From JBBRVP01 sp038246785 (GTDB lineage: Bacteria; Actinomycetota; Actinomycetes; Jiangellales; Jiangellaceae): DNA of 64,000 nucleotides. The notes below the pieces were generated by a model. That model was given only the letters and a program-made list of their open reading frames with translations. It was not told the origin of the DNA and ran no database searches. Below are positions 46,501 through 54,347 of the stretch, one piece after another; the stretch's first letter is position 1; every line of letters begins with the position of its first letter. Both the position numbers and the translations under genes were made by a program. The stretch lies in contig JBBRVP010000006.1 in the NCBI GenBank assembly GCA_038246785.1, positions 1-64,000 of the forward strand, given 5' to 3'.

Positions 46501-47118
46501 CTCTCCTACGAACGCGAGATGCTCGGCCTCTACGTCAGCGACCACCCGCTGCTCGGCGTCGAGCACGTGCTGACGCTGGCCGCCGACTGCTCGATCTCCG
46601 AGCTCTCCGACGCCGAGGCGCATCCCAGTGGGACCACGGTCACGATCGCCGGTCTGGTCACCTCCGTTCAGCGCCGCGTCACCAGGAAGGGCGACCCGTG
46701 GGCGACCGCCACCGTGGAGGACATGGAGGGCGCGGTCGAGGTCATGCTGTTCCCGGGCAGCTACGCGAGCCACGCGCTGACGATCGGGGAGGACAAGGTC
46801 GTCGTCGTACGCGGCAAGCTCGACCGTCGCGACGACGTGCCGCAGGTGGTGGCGAGCGACATCTCGCTGCCGGATCTGTCGGTGGGGCAGCGCGGTCCGG
46901 TCGTGCTGTCCATGCCGGTCGGCCGCTGCACGCCGCCGGTGGTCGAGCGGCTCAAGGAGGTGCTCGCCACGCACCCGGGCGTGACCGAGGTGCACCTGCG
47001 GCTGCAGGACGGCGCCCGGGTCAAGGTCCTGCGGCTCGACGAGCGGCTCCGGGTCAGTGCCACGCCCGCCCTGTTCGGCGACATCAAGGCGCTGCTCGGG
47101 CCGGCGTGCCTTGGCTGA
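43597..47118 (+). CDS. dnaE1: Replicative DNA polymerase III alpha subunit DnaE1
   Basis: A 1173-residue polymerase. PHP domain: FVHLHAHTEYSMLDGAARLS and MTDHGNVFGAYDFYR, with metal ligands intact. Palm: RGSGAGSMCAYAMRITDLDP (split), PDFDIDFDERRR (Asp414, 416, 418) and VKMDFLGLRNLTILDDAL (third Asp). FSDYAFNKAHSAAYGLLSYW, and the OB fold VTIAGLVTSVQRRVTRKGDP are also present. It is the main chromosomal replicase. It contrasts with the second copy at 4228, which has a damaged PHP motif and low-complexity inserts. GTG start. Confidence 0.97.
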   Translation: MGSGGSFVHLHAHTEYSMLDGAARLSELFEETSRLDMPALAMTDHGNVFGAYDFYRRARAAGVKPIIGTEAYVTPGTHRGDRTRVRWGGGGEDDVSGAGAYTHLTLLAETTAGMHNLFRLSSRASLEGFYFKPRMDRELLATYATGLIATTGCPSGEVQTRLRLGQYAEARRAAADLRDVFGRGNVFCELMDHGLGIERRVRTDLLRLARDLDLPLLATNDLHYTRRPDAEAHAALLCVQSGSTLADPNRFKFDADDFYLKSPEAMRSIWSDLPEACDNTLKVAERCDVSFTEGEGRFMPRFPCPEGEDETSWFVAQVERGLHERYAAGVPDDVRRQAAYETDVIVSKGYAGYFLIVADFVGWAKANGIRVGPGRGSGAGSMCAYAMRITDLDPLAHGLIFERFLNPERMSMPDFDIDFDERRRGEVIRYVTERYGSDRVAQIVTYGTIKAKQAVKDASRVLGYPFALGERITTAMPPAVMGKDVPLSGIFDQAHQRHREAAEFRALYESDADVRKVVDTAKGLENLKRQWGVHAAGVIMSSEPLLDVIPIMKREQDGAIITQFDYPSCEALGLVKMDFLGLRNLTILDDALANIVGNGKDPLVLEELPLDDRPTYELLGHGDTLGVFQFDGGPMRALLRLMKPDRFEDISAVGALYRPGPMGAGSHTNYALRKNGAQPVTPIHPELAAPLAEVLDPTHGLIVYQEQVLLIAQKVAGYSLGKADLLRKAMGKKKKEVLDAEFVPFRDGMRANGFSDAAIRTLWDTLVPFSDYAFNKAHSAAYGLLSYWTAYLKANHPAEYMAALLTSVRDDKDKTALYLSECRRMGIKVLPPDVNDSDADFTAVGTDVRFGLTAIRNVGANVVAGIVVARSEQGRYRGFNDFLDKVPAGVCNKRVVESLVKAGAFDSLGRARRSLLAVHEDKVEAVVELKRNEAIGQFDLFGGADAGPVDPPDDDDIRELPEWDKAVKLSYEREMLGLYVSDHPLLGVEHVLTLAADCSISELSDAEAHPSGTTVTIAGLVTSVQRRVTRKGDPWATATVEDMEGAVEVMLFPGSYASHALTIGEDKVVVVRGKLDRRDDVPQVVASDISLPDLSVGQRGPVVLSMPVGRCTPPVVERLKEVLATHPGVTEVHLRLQDGARVKVLRLDERLRVSATPALFGDIKALLGPACLG

Positions 47119-47719
47119 GCCTGCTTTCCGTGAGCACGGTGTCCCGCTCGAACCCGTACTCACCGCCACTGAGCCGGCCGGGCCTGAGCCGAACGCTCGT
47201 CGGGGCCGGCGGCGGCTGGTCGTCGAGGCGCTGCTGAGCACCCTGGTGCTTGCCGCGCTGGTCGGTGCCCTGTGGCCGACGCTCGCTCCCGGAGTCACCG
47301 CCCGCGTCGTGAAGGACGGCGCGGTGCTCGACGGTGACCAGGCCGCGCTGCTGTTTCCCCGGCAAGGCGTGCTCGCTGCGCTGCTCGCCGCCGCCGGCCT
47401 CGTACAGGCGGTGCTGCTCTTCCCGCGGCACCGTCGCAGCGGGGCGGCCGTCGCCGTGACCGTTGCGGTCGGCGGCCTGGTCGGCGCCCTGCTTTCCTGG
47501 CGGATCGGCGTCCTGCTCGGTCCCGACCCGGTCGGCTCCCTCAAGGGCCTGGCGGTCGGCACCCGCCTCGAGGTGCCGCTGCGGGTCGACGCGTGGGGCG
47601 TCCTCTCGCTGTGGGCGGTCGCCGCTCTCGTCGTCGTGCTGTTGCTCAACGCGTGGCTCGACGACCCGCCGGCTCGGCCGGCACGCCACCGGGCCGACGC
47701 CGCCACCGGGCCCGGCTGA
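47111..47719 (+). CDS. Small polytopic membrane protein after dnaE1
   Basis: About 202 residues if started at TTG 47111, which overlaps the dnaE1 stop by eight bases; no better in-frame start is visible before the first helix. Four hydrophobic segments: LVVEALLSTLVLAALVGALW, VLAALLAAAGLVQAVLLF, AVAVTVAVGGLVGALLSWRI and LSLWAVAALVVVLLLNAWL. It resembles small actinobacterial DUF2567-type membrane proteins in layout, a weak suggestion. The function is unknown. Confidence 0.7.
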   Translation: MAEPAFREHGVPLEPVLTATEPAGPEPNARRGRRRLVVEALLSTLVLAALVGALWPTLAPGVTARVVKDGAVLDGDQAALLFPRQGVLAALLAAAGLVQAVLLFPRHRRSGAAVAVTVAVGGLVGALLSWRIGVLLGPDPVGSLKGLAVGTRLEVPLRVDAWGVLSLWAVAALVVVLLLNAWLDDPPARPARHRADAATGPG

Positions 47720-47867
47720 AAGCGCCGTGTCGGTTTGCTGGCAACGCTGCGCTCGCGGGGCAACAGCGTGCTCGGACCGCGGCGCCGACCGTGGTCTGGT
47801 GACGCTTCTGCGGCCATGGCTCCGGAAGCCTGTTCAGATCACTCCTGACGGCCAGGGTCGTTCACGA

Positions 47868-48379
47868 TCACCGATGCCGGTGCGGCGGCTGTGCGCTGGC
47901 TGCCGAGCCGCGGGCTACGTCCGCCGTGGTTGCCCCGGTGAGTCGCACGAGGTCGGCGGGAGCCAGCTCGATGTCCAGGCCGCGCCGTCCGCCGGAGACG
48001 AGCACGGTGGGGTGCGCCACGGCGGAGGAGTCGACCACCGTGGGCAGCCGCCTGCGCTGGCCCAGCGGGCTGATCCCGCCGACGACGTAGCCGGTCGCCC
48101 GCTCCGCCACTGCCGGCTCGGCCATGACCGCCCGCTTGCCGCCCAGCGCGCTCGCCAGCGCTTTGAGGTCCGCCGCGCTTCCACCGGGACGACCGCCACG
48201 GCGAGCCGGCCGTCGACCTCGGCGAGCAGCGTCTTCAGCACCCGCGCCGGATCCACTCCCAACGCCTGCGCGGCCTCGAGCCCGTAGGACTCGGCGGCGG
48301 GGTCGTGCTCGTACGGGCGCAGCTCGTAGGGCACTCCAGCCTGGGCCAGCGCCCGCGTCGCCGGTGTGCTCCGAGCCAC
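47868..48379 (-). pseudogene. YbaK-type aminoacyl-tRNA deacylase, frameshifted copy
   Basis: The first frame reads MARSTPATRALAQAGVPYEL, then RPYEHDPAAESYGLEAAQAL up to VAVVPVEARR; homology then continues in another frame as DLKALASALGGKRAVMAEPA, GYVVGGISPLGQRRRLPTVV, VLVSGGRRGLDIELAPADLV. Aligned to the intact copy at 50224-50712, one base is missing near 48170 (GCGCGGCGGACCTC against GCGCGGCTCGACCTC). The intact family deacylates mischarged Cys-tRNA(Pro). It is either a decayed paralogue or a base-calling error. Confidence 0.85.
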
Positions 48380-48419
48380 GAGGCCAGGGTCGCAGGGGAC
48401 GCGGCAATAGCGACGACGC

Positions 48420-48425
48420 TATGGT
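48420..48425 (+). promoter_or_regulatory. Candidate leaderless promoter box of the XRE gene
   Basis: TATGGT ends eight bases before the GTG at 48434 and lies in the divergent gap with the frameshifted YbaK copy. Confidence 0.4.
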
Positions 48426-48433
48426 GGTCTGCC

Positions 48434-48763
48434 GTGCGGGGCGGTGACCTGGTCCGAGAGGCGCGGCGGCGCGCCGGACTCAGCCAGCCCGAGCTTGCCC
48501 GCCGGGCCGGCACCACGCAGAGCGCGATCGCCCGGCTGGAAGCCGGCCGCACCTCGCCGCGGTTCGACACGGTGCTGCACCTGCTCAGACTCTGCGGCTT
48601 CCGGCTCGACGTCGGCCTCGACCCGTACGACGACTCGGACATCGAGCAGGCCGAGGCGCTCCTGCGCCTGACCCCCGAGGAACGCCTCGACCACCTGATA
48701 TCGGTCGTGCGGCAGTTCCGCGAGATGCGCGCCGAGGCGGATGCGCAGCGACGTGCCGGCTGA
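48434..48763 (+). CDS. XRE-family helix-turn-helix regulator, antitoxin-like
   Basis: A 109-residue protein with an N-terminal HTH (LVREARRRAGLSQPELARRA, GTTQSAIARLEAGRTSPRFD) at about 5-45, a Leu-rich helix (TVLHLLRLCGFRLDVGL) and an acidic helical C-terminus (EQAEALLRLTPEERLDHLIS, VVRQFREMRAEAD). GTG 48434 is chosen with the TATGGT box. The gene overlaps the following nucleotidyltransferase by 23 bases, so the two are produced together; it probably represses its own operon. Confidence 0.85.
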   Translation: MRGGDLVREARRRAGLSQPELARRAGTTQSAIARLEAGRTSPRFDTVLHLLRLCGFRLDVGLDPYDDSDIEQAEALLRLTPEERLDHLISVVRQFREMRAEADAQRRAG

Positions 48764-49259
48764 GTTCGCTCCGGACGCCATCTTGCGTGTGCTCACCGCC
48801 CACCGCGTCGAGTTCGTCGTCATCGGAGGGCTGGCCGCCTATCTGCAGGGATCTCCCATACCCACCGTGGACGTCGACGTCGTTCCCAAGCGGCAGCGCG
48901 AGAACTTCGCTCGGTTGTCGGCGGCGTTGCACGAGCTCGACGCCCGGATCCGCGCCGAGGGAGCCCCGGAGGCCGGCGTGCCCTTCGGTCATGACGCCGA
49001 CACTCTCGCCGGCATGCCGGTGCTCAACGTGTGCACGAAGCACGGCGATCTCGACATCACGGTCGAGCCGGCGGGGACGGCGGGCTATGCCGACCTGCGT
49101 CGGGACGCCGTGGAGGTCGTGCTGCACGGCACGCCCGTCCTGCTCGCGTCCCTGGCCGACATCGTGCGCAGCAAGGCGGCGGCCAACCGTGACAAGGACC
49201 GCCGGGCGCTGCCGGTGCTGCGTGAGCTGCTGTCCCGCCAGGCGCGCGGTCCGGGCTGA
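48741..49259 (+). CDS. Nucleotidyltransferase-fold protein, putative toxin partner of the XRE gene
   Basis: A 172-residue protein with the nucleotidyltransferase signature FVVIGGLAAYLQGSPIPTVD then VDVVP: the Gly pair at 29-30 and Asp44-x-Asp46 are the expected metal and nucleotide ligands. Later segments VLNVCTKHGDLDITVEPAGT (third acidic strand) and LASLADIVRSKAAANRDKDR complete the AbiEii-like/minimal-transferase pattern. Such proteins with an HTH partner act as toxin-antitoxin or phage-defence pairs that modify tRNA or protein with nucleotides; activity here is inferred. It starts inside the regulator gene. Confidence 0.8.
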   Translation: MRSDVPAEFAPDAILRVLTAHRVEFVVIGGLAAYLQGSPIPTVDVDVVPKRQRENFARLSAALHELDARIRAEGAPEAGVPFGHDADTLAGMPVLNVCTKHGDLDITVEPAGTAGYADLRRDAVEVVLHGTPVLLASLADIVRSKAAANRDKDRRALPVLRELLSRQARGPG

Positions 49260-49536
49260 CCCCGGGTTCCGGCCGGCCGGCCCGCACCGCCGGTGGCCAC
49301 CGTGAGCCCGCCGCCTCCTCCGTGCGCGCGTGCGCACGCCCCGGACGTTGCACATGACCCGCGGGGTGGGCTGGCCCCGTGACCGGGTCGTGGATTCGGG
49401 CGGCGGCCCCTCCTGAGCGCCCTCGCCGTCGCTGCGCCGGGTGACCTGCGGTGGTACGTGCCGTCGCGGCGATGAGCCTGCCGTCGCCAACAGGTCTACC
49501 TCCCGACCGGGATGAGCACCACATCGGGAGCACGCC

Positions 49537-50175
49537 ATGGGCCGCATCCACATCGAGCTGTTCGCCACCCTCGACCTCGTCGGGCAGTCCCCCGGCGGCC
49601 CGGAGGAGGACCCGGAGGGGTTCCCGTTCGGCGGCTGGCAAGCGCCTCTGCTGGACGACTTCGCCGGGGCGCAGGTCGGTGCCGCGTACGAGGGCACGGA
49701 CGCCCTCCTGCTCGGCCGGCGGACGTACGACATCTTCGCCGCCTACTGGCCGCACCAGGAGGGCGGCGCCGACGACGACATCGCCACGCTCTTCAACCGC
49801 GTCCCGAAGTACGTGGCCTCCCGCGGCCGGCCCGACCTCTTGTGGGCCGGGTCCACGCAGCTCGGCCCGGACCTGCCCGGCGCGGTGCGCGAGGTCCGGG
49901 ACCGGCACGAGCACGTGAAGGTCGTCGGGAGCCTGAACCTGGTGCAGACTCTCCTGCGCGAGAGGCTCTTCGACCGGCTCGACCTGTGGGTGCACCCCGT
50001 CGTGCTCGGCGTGGGCAAGCAGGTGTTCGACGGCGGCGCGGTGCCCACCAACCTCAGCCTCCTCGAACCGCCGGTGAGCAGTCCGGACGGCATCGTGTAC
50101 CTGCGCTACGGGATCGCCGAAGGAACGCCCGGGACCGGGGACATGAGCGCACCCGAGCGCGGGCGCGACGACTGA
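49537..50175 (+). CDS. RibD C-terminal/DHFR-like reductase family protein
   Basis: A 212-residue protein: MGRIHIELFATLDLVGQSPG, TDALLLGRRTYDIFAAYWPH, FNRVPKYVASRGRPDLLWAG, VKVVGSLNLVQTLLRERLFD, LDLWVHPVVLGVGKQVFDGG. These are the conserved strands of the 'dihydrofolate reductase family' related to RibD, which bind NADPH; natural substrates are mostly unknown. The tail (about 20 residues) is charged. The preceding gap of 277 bases contains no gene. It converges on the intact YbaK gene. Confidence 0.85.
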   Translation: MGRIHIELFATLDLVGQSPGGPEEDPEGFPFGGWQAPLLDDFAGAQVGAAYEGTDALLLGRRTYDIFAAYWPHQEGGADDDIATLFNRVPKYVASRGRPDLLWAGSTQLGPDLPGAVREVRDRHEHVKVVGSLNLVQTLLRERLFDRLDLWVHPVVLGVGKQVFDGGAVPTNLSLLEPPVSSPDGIVYLRYGIAEGTPGTGDMSAPERGRDD

Positions 50176-50223
50176 CGCCGCCCCGCCAGGTGGGTCCGTG
50201 TCGTCGGCGGTGGGTCCGCCAGG

Positions 50224-50712
50224 CTAGCGGCGCGTGAGATCCGCGGTGGTCGCGTCGGTGAGCCTGACCAGGTCACTCGGCGCGAGCTCGACGTCCAGCC
50301 CGCGGCGCCCGCCCGACACCAGCACGGTCGGGTGCGCGAGCGCGGAGGCGTCGACGACCGTCGGCAGCCGCCGGCGCTGACCCAGCGGGCTGATTCCGCC
50401 GATGACGTACGACGTCGCCCGCTCCGCCGCGGCCGGCTCCGCCAGCACGGCGCGCTTGGCGCCGAGTGCCGCCGCCAGCGCCTTGAGGTCGAGCCGCGCG
50501 TCCACCGGGACGACGGCGACGCTCAGCCGGCCGTCGACCTCGGCAAGCAGCGTCTTGAAGACGCGGCCGGGCTCCACGCCCAGTGCGTTCGCCGCCTCGA
50601 GACCGTAGGACTCGGCGGCGGGGTCGTGCTCGTACGGCCGCAGGACGAAGGGCACGCCGGCGCTGCCGAGGGCGACCGTGGCCGGTGTCCCGCCAGCAGG
50701 TGCCTTCGCCAC
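50224..50712 (-). CDS. ybaK: YbaK-family Cys-tRNA(Pro)/aminoacyl-tRNA deacylase, intact copy
   Basis: A 162-residue editing-domain protein: VPFVLRPYEHDPAAESYGLE, AANALGVEPGRVFKTLLAEV, LSVAVVPVDARLDLKALAAA, YVIGGISPLGQRRRLPTVVD, TVLVSGGRRGLDVELAPSDL. 'K-T-L' with the GGxSPxG loop is the active-site region. It hydrolyses wrongly charged tRNA, typically Cys-tRNA(Pro). A frameshifted near-copy lies 1.85 kb to the left on the same strand, so this region contains a duplication. Confidence 0.92.
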   Translation of the reverse strand: MAKAPAGGTPATVALGSAGVPFVLRPYEHDPAAESYGLEAANALGVEPGRVFKTLLAEVDGRLSVAVVPVDARLDLKALAAALGAKRAVLAEPAAAERATSYVIGGISPLGQRRRLPTVVDASALAHPTVLVSGGRRGLDVELAPSDLVRLTDATTADLTRR

Positions 50713-50756
50713 AGCCCGATCATCGCAGCACCCCTGGTCCGCCCGGCTCGGCCGGC

Positions 50757-52345
50757 TCAGACCGGCACGTCACGCCGGCGGGCGCCGACCGTGCCCACCG
50801 CGATCAGCGCCGCACTTGCGAGCAGCGTGAGGAGCAGCGCCGGTCGCCCCTGCCCGGCGAACGCGTCACGCGGGGCATGCGCGAACGGCGACAGGTCACC
50901 GGCCCACTCCGGCAAGCCGAACGCCGTCCCCACCTGGCCGAGCACGACGCACGCGCCGAGCACGATCCATGCCGCGGCGGCCAGCCGCGGGAGTGCGCCG
51001 GCAAGGGCCAGCGCCAGCGCCGCGAGCGACCACGCCGCCGGCACCTGCCCGGCGGCCATCGACACCAGCTGTGCGGTCCGGTGGGACATTTCCCCGGTGC
51101 GCGCGCCGTCGGCCAGGCCCAGCACGGCACCGGCGAGGAGCAGCAGTCCCGCGGAGGCGGCGAACGCAACCGCGAGGTGCGACAACGCCCACGCCGGACG
51201 GGACACCGGGGTGGCGAGCACCGGCTCCGCACGACCGGCTGCCTCCTCGCCGCGCAGCCGGAGCACAAGCTGGATGCCGAGCCCGGAGGCAGCCAGCGCC
51301 AGCACACCAAGCATGGCGAAGACGAACGCGTCCGCCACGTCGCCGGTCCCGCCGGCTCGCCGGAAGGCGTCGGCGAGCGTCGCACTGTCGGCCAGCACGC
51401 TGCGCGCCTCCTGTGTGAGCATCCCCGCCACGGCGCAGAAGGCCATGACGGCTGTGGCCCAGCGCAGCAGCGCCCCGGCCTCGGTCCGCCAGCGCAGCGT
51501 CCACACCGAACGCAGCCGCGTCGAGGCGTGGGCCTGCCCGGGCCGGTCCGCGAGCAGGCCGGCCCCGAGATCGCGGCGGGCGGCCAGCGCGACCGCAGCG
51601 GCGGCAATCCCAGCCGTCGCGGCGAGGGGAGCGACGAGCCAGGCCCAGGAGTTCCCGGCGAACGGCCGGACCGCCTGGGCCCAGGCGAACGGTGACAGCC
51701 AGCGCAGGTCGCTATCTGCCAGATCGGCAAGGATCCGGAGCGCGTAGGCACATGCGAGCGCCGCGCCGGCCGTGCCGCTCGCGGTCCGCGCACGGGAGCC
51801 GAGCTGCGCCGCGACGAGGGCGAGCGCGCCGAAGAGCCAGCCGGTCACGCCGATCGCCAGGCCGAGCCCGAGCGCTCCCGCCGGTCGCTCACCGCTCGCG
51901 GCGAGCCCGGCCGTGGTGGCCGCCCCCAAACCGCCGGTGGCCAACCCCGTGACGGCCATGGCGGCGGCCACGGAGCTGAGCCAGCCGACCGCGGCGGACC
52001 CGGTGAGCTCGCTGAGCCCCGCCTCCTCCTCAGCCCGCGTGTGGCGGACGGCCAGGACGATGCTCATCAGCCCGGCGACCAGTGGCCCGAGTCCGCTGCC
52101 CAGCCGCCACGCCGTCGCCCCGCCGACGGTGGACATGTCGTACGGCTTCCCGTACAGCGCGTGCATCACCGGGCTCGCCTCGATCGACGCGGCATGGGCA
52201 GACGGTCCGGCACGGAGATCTGCGCGAAGCTGCTGGCGGTGCCCAGCACGAGCAGCGAGGTCCCGACCACCCAGGACGGCAGCACGACCCGGTCGCGGCG
52301 CAGCGCGAGCCGCAGCAGCCGTTCCGTCCCAGTGAACGCGCTCAC
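50757..52345 (-). pseudogene. ABC exporter permease (polyketide-antibiotic exporter type), frameshifted
   Basis: From GTG 52345 (four-base overlap with the ATPase stop) the frame gives MSAFTGTERLLRLALRRDRV, LPSWVVGTSLLVLGTASSFA, then runs out of homology. The remaining about 480 residues continue in another frame as AASIEASPVMHALYGKPYDM, STVGGATAWRLGSGLGPLVA, with about 12 membrane helices. One missing base near 52203 explains the break. The intact protein would form, with the neighbouring ATPase, an exporter of the COG3559 type. If the shift is real, the permease is cut to about 50 residues, unless a start near 52169 makes a shortened version. Confidence 0.82.
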
Positions 52346-53271
52346 GCCGGCACCCCCGCGGGCTCCACGTGAGTGCCGGTGGCGTCCTGTCCGTAGTGGT
52401 GGAGGAAGAGCTCCTCGAGCGTCGGCGGAGAGCTGGTCAACGAACGGATGCCTGCTGCGGCCAGCGTGGACATCACCGCGCCGAGCGCGGCTGGGTCGAC
52501 CTGGCAGGTCACCCGGCACCCCTCGACGACCAGGCCGTGCACGCCGGGCACGCCGTCCAGCACCACTGGTCGAGCCGTCTCGGCCGCCAGCGAGGTCCGG
52601 GTGAGGTGGCGCAGATCGGCCAGTGAGCCGCTCTCGACGGCCCGACCGGACCGCACGAGAGTGACCCGGTCGCAGAGGGCCTCTACCTCGCCGAGGAGGT
52701 GGCTTGACAGCAGCACCGTCCGCCCCGCCGTGCGCGCCTCGTGCACCGCACCGCGGAACTCCGCCTCCATGAGCGGGTCCAGCCCGCTGGTCGGCTCGTC
52801 GAGGAGCAGCAGGTCCACCTCGCTCGCGAGAGCCGCGACGAGGACAACCTTCTGCCGGTTGCCCTTGGAGTACGTCTTGCTCCGTCTCGTCGGGTCGAGC
52901 TCGAACCTGGCGACGAGCTCTTCGCGCCGCTTCGGGTCCATCCCGCCGCGGAGCCGGCCCATCAGGTCGATCACCTCACCGCCGGTCAGCGTCGGCCAGA
53001 GCACGACGTCACCGGGGACGTAGGCGAGCCGCCGGTGGAGCTCGACGGCATCACGCCAGGGGTCCCTGCCCAACACTGTGACGGTCCCGGCATCCGCACG
53101 CATCAGGCCGAGCAGGGTCCGCAGCGTGGTCGTCTTCCCGGAGCCGTTCGGGCCGAGGAAGCCATGCACCTCACCAGCCCGAAGCACCAGGTCGAGGCCC
53201 TCGAGCGCGACTGTCCGGCCGAAGCTCTTCCGCAACCCGTGCACGCTGATCGGCTCGATCGTCTCTGTCAT
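52342..53271 (-). CDS. ABC transporter ATP-binding protein
   Basis: A 309-residue ATPase. Walker A FLGPNGSGKTTTLRTLLGLM at about 38-57, Q-loop region, a variant signature YSKGNRQKVVLVAALAS (standard is LSGGQ), Walker B VDLLLLDEPTSGLDPLMEAE and the switch His in VLLSSHLLGEVEALCDR. The C-terminal 80 residues are a regulatory extension ending near VEPAGVPA. It pairs with the overlapping permease. Drug or lipid export is probable from the family. ATG 53271 has a GGAGG site; YceI lies 19 bases upstream on the same strand. Confidence 0.93.
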   Translation of the reverse strand: MTETIEPISVHGLRKSFGRTVALEGLDLVLRAGEVHGFLGPNGSGKTTTLRTLLGLMRADAGTVTVLGRDPWRDAVELHRRLAYVPGDVVLWPTLTGGEVIDLMGRLRGGMDPKRREELVARFELDPTRRSKTYSKGNRQKVVLVAALASEVDLLLLDEPTSGLDPLMEAEFRGAVHEARTAGRTVLLSSHLLGEVEALCDRVTLVRSGRAVESGSLADLRHLTRTSLAAETARPVVLDGVPGVHGLVVEGCRVTCQVDPAALGAVMSTLAAAGIRSLTSSPPTLEELFLHHYGQDATGTHVEPAGVPA

Positions 53272-53290
53272 CGCTGTCCTCCTTGCTCGC

Positions 53291-53821
53291 TCACGTCCGG
53301 GCAGCTACGACGTCGAGGCTGATGTCGAGGTGGCGGGCGGCGAGGCCGCGGTAGCCGGTGACGTTGAAGGCGTAGCGGTCGATCTGCGTGCCGGCGCGGA
53401 CCCGCAGCTCCCGGTCCGCGCAGTCGAGGTCGTCGATGGCCAGCACCACCTCCCGGGTGGCGTCTCGCACCGTGAGCTGTCCGGTGAGAACGGCCGTCCC
53501 GTCAGTGAGGGTCAGCCGCTCGGACGCGAAGCGCAGGTACCGGTGGGTGGCCGCGTCGAGCAGGCGGGGCGAGCGGACGCTGCGCTCGCGGCCGCGGTTG
53601 CCGGACGCGACGCTGGCGGCCGCGATGGTGGCCCGGGCCCAGGCTTGCTCGGGGTCGTCGGGGATGCCGATCTGTCCGTTGATCAGGTCGAAGCTGCCGT
53701 GCACGCCGCCCAGCCCGAACAGGTGCCGGGTGGTGAACGCGATCCGGGAGCGGGCCGGGTCGATGTGGTAGGTGCCGGCGACCGGCACCGGCAACGGCGC
53801 GCAGACGAGCGGGGTGGTCAT
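53291..53821 (-). CDS. YceI-family lipocalin-like protein
   Basis: A 176-residue protein with no signal peptide visible: VAGTYHIDPARSRIAFTTRH, LFGLGGVHGSFDLINGQIGI, SVASGNRGRERSVRSPRLLD, AATHRYLRFASERLTLTDGT, VLTGQLTVRDATREVVLAID. The 'Y-x-I-D-x-x-x-S' start, 'R-x-x-x-x-R-S-x-x-L-L-D' and 'V-x-G-x-L-T-V-x-x' strands are the YceI beta-barrel signature; members bind isoprenoid-like or amphiphilic ligands. It sits between a small protein gene and the ABC genes, all minus strand. The ligand is unknown. Confidence 0.9.
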   Translation of the reverse strand: MTTPLVCAPLPVPVAGTYHIDPARSRIAFTTRHLFGLGGVHGSFDLINGQIGIPDDPEQAWARATIAAASVASGNRGRERSVRSPRLLDAATHRYLRFASERLTLTDGTAVLTGQLTVRDATREVVLAIDDLDCADRELRVRAGTQIDRYAFNVTGYRGLAARHLDISLDVVAART

Positions 53822-53907
53822 GACGGTGGGTCTCCTCGGTGGTGGTCGGGCTGGGACGTCGGGAGCGGGCGGGGATGTCGCCGGGTCGCGTCAGGGGGGT
53901 GCGCTGG

Positions 53908-54108
53908 TCAGGCGTTCCGCGGCGCCGTGTCCTCGCGGCTCGGCCGCGAGGGCCTCGTGAGCGGCCGAAGCCTGGGTGTGAGGACGGCCAGCACGCGGCC
54001 CAGCACCGGGACTGGAGTGGCGGGATTCCGGGCCCGGTGACGTTCTCGGGCCACGGACAGCCGCTCCTCCTGGACGGCCCGGATGAGTTCCGGCGTGATG
54101 AACGACAC
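53908..54108 (-). CDS. Small basic protein upstream of yceI
   Basis: From GTG 54108 the frame encodes 66 residues: MSFITPELIRAVQEERLSVA, RERHRARNPATPVPVLGRVL, then VLTPRLRPLTRPSRPSRE. A strong GGAAGGA site seven bases before the GTG supports this start against a longer upstream reading. The 'M-x-F-x-x-P-E-L' start with a charged helix and basic tail resembles small actinobacterial proteins of unknown role. It would be the first gene of a small gene-YceI-ABC operon, 86 bases before yceI. Confidence 0.6.
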   Translation of the reverse strand: MSFITPELIRAVQEERLSVARERHRARNPATPVPVLGRVLAVLTPRLRPLTRPSRPSREDTAPRNA

Positions 54109-54347
54109 ACTGGTCCTTCCTCTGCCTTGTCCGGGACTGGCCGCGGGCTGGATCGCTGCCCGACCGTCAGGCTGCGGCCCCGAGGGCCGCCGCGGCATCG
54201 GCGATGTCGCCGCACGAGGCGGCCGTGCCCGCGCTGCCAGAGGGAGGCGATGGAAGGCCGTCCCTGGGCATCGGCGGTAGGTGGTTGCGCCGATGCGAGC
54301 GCTCGCGCCGCGGCCATAGCGTCCCGCCCGGCGGCCAGCGGCCCGCC

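Noticed and set aside
44212..47817. 1200-codon minus-strand frame opposite dnaE1
   Set aside because: Shadow of the replicase gene; no recognisable motif.
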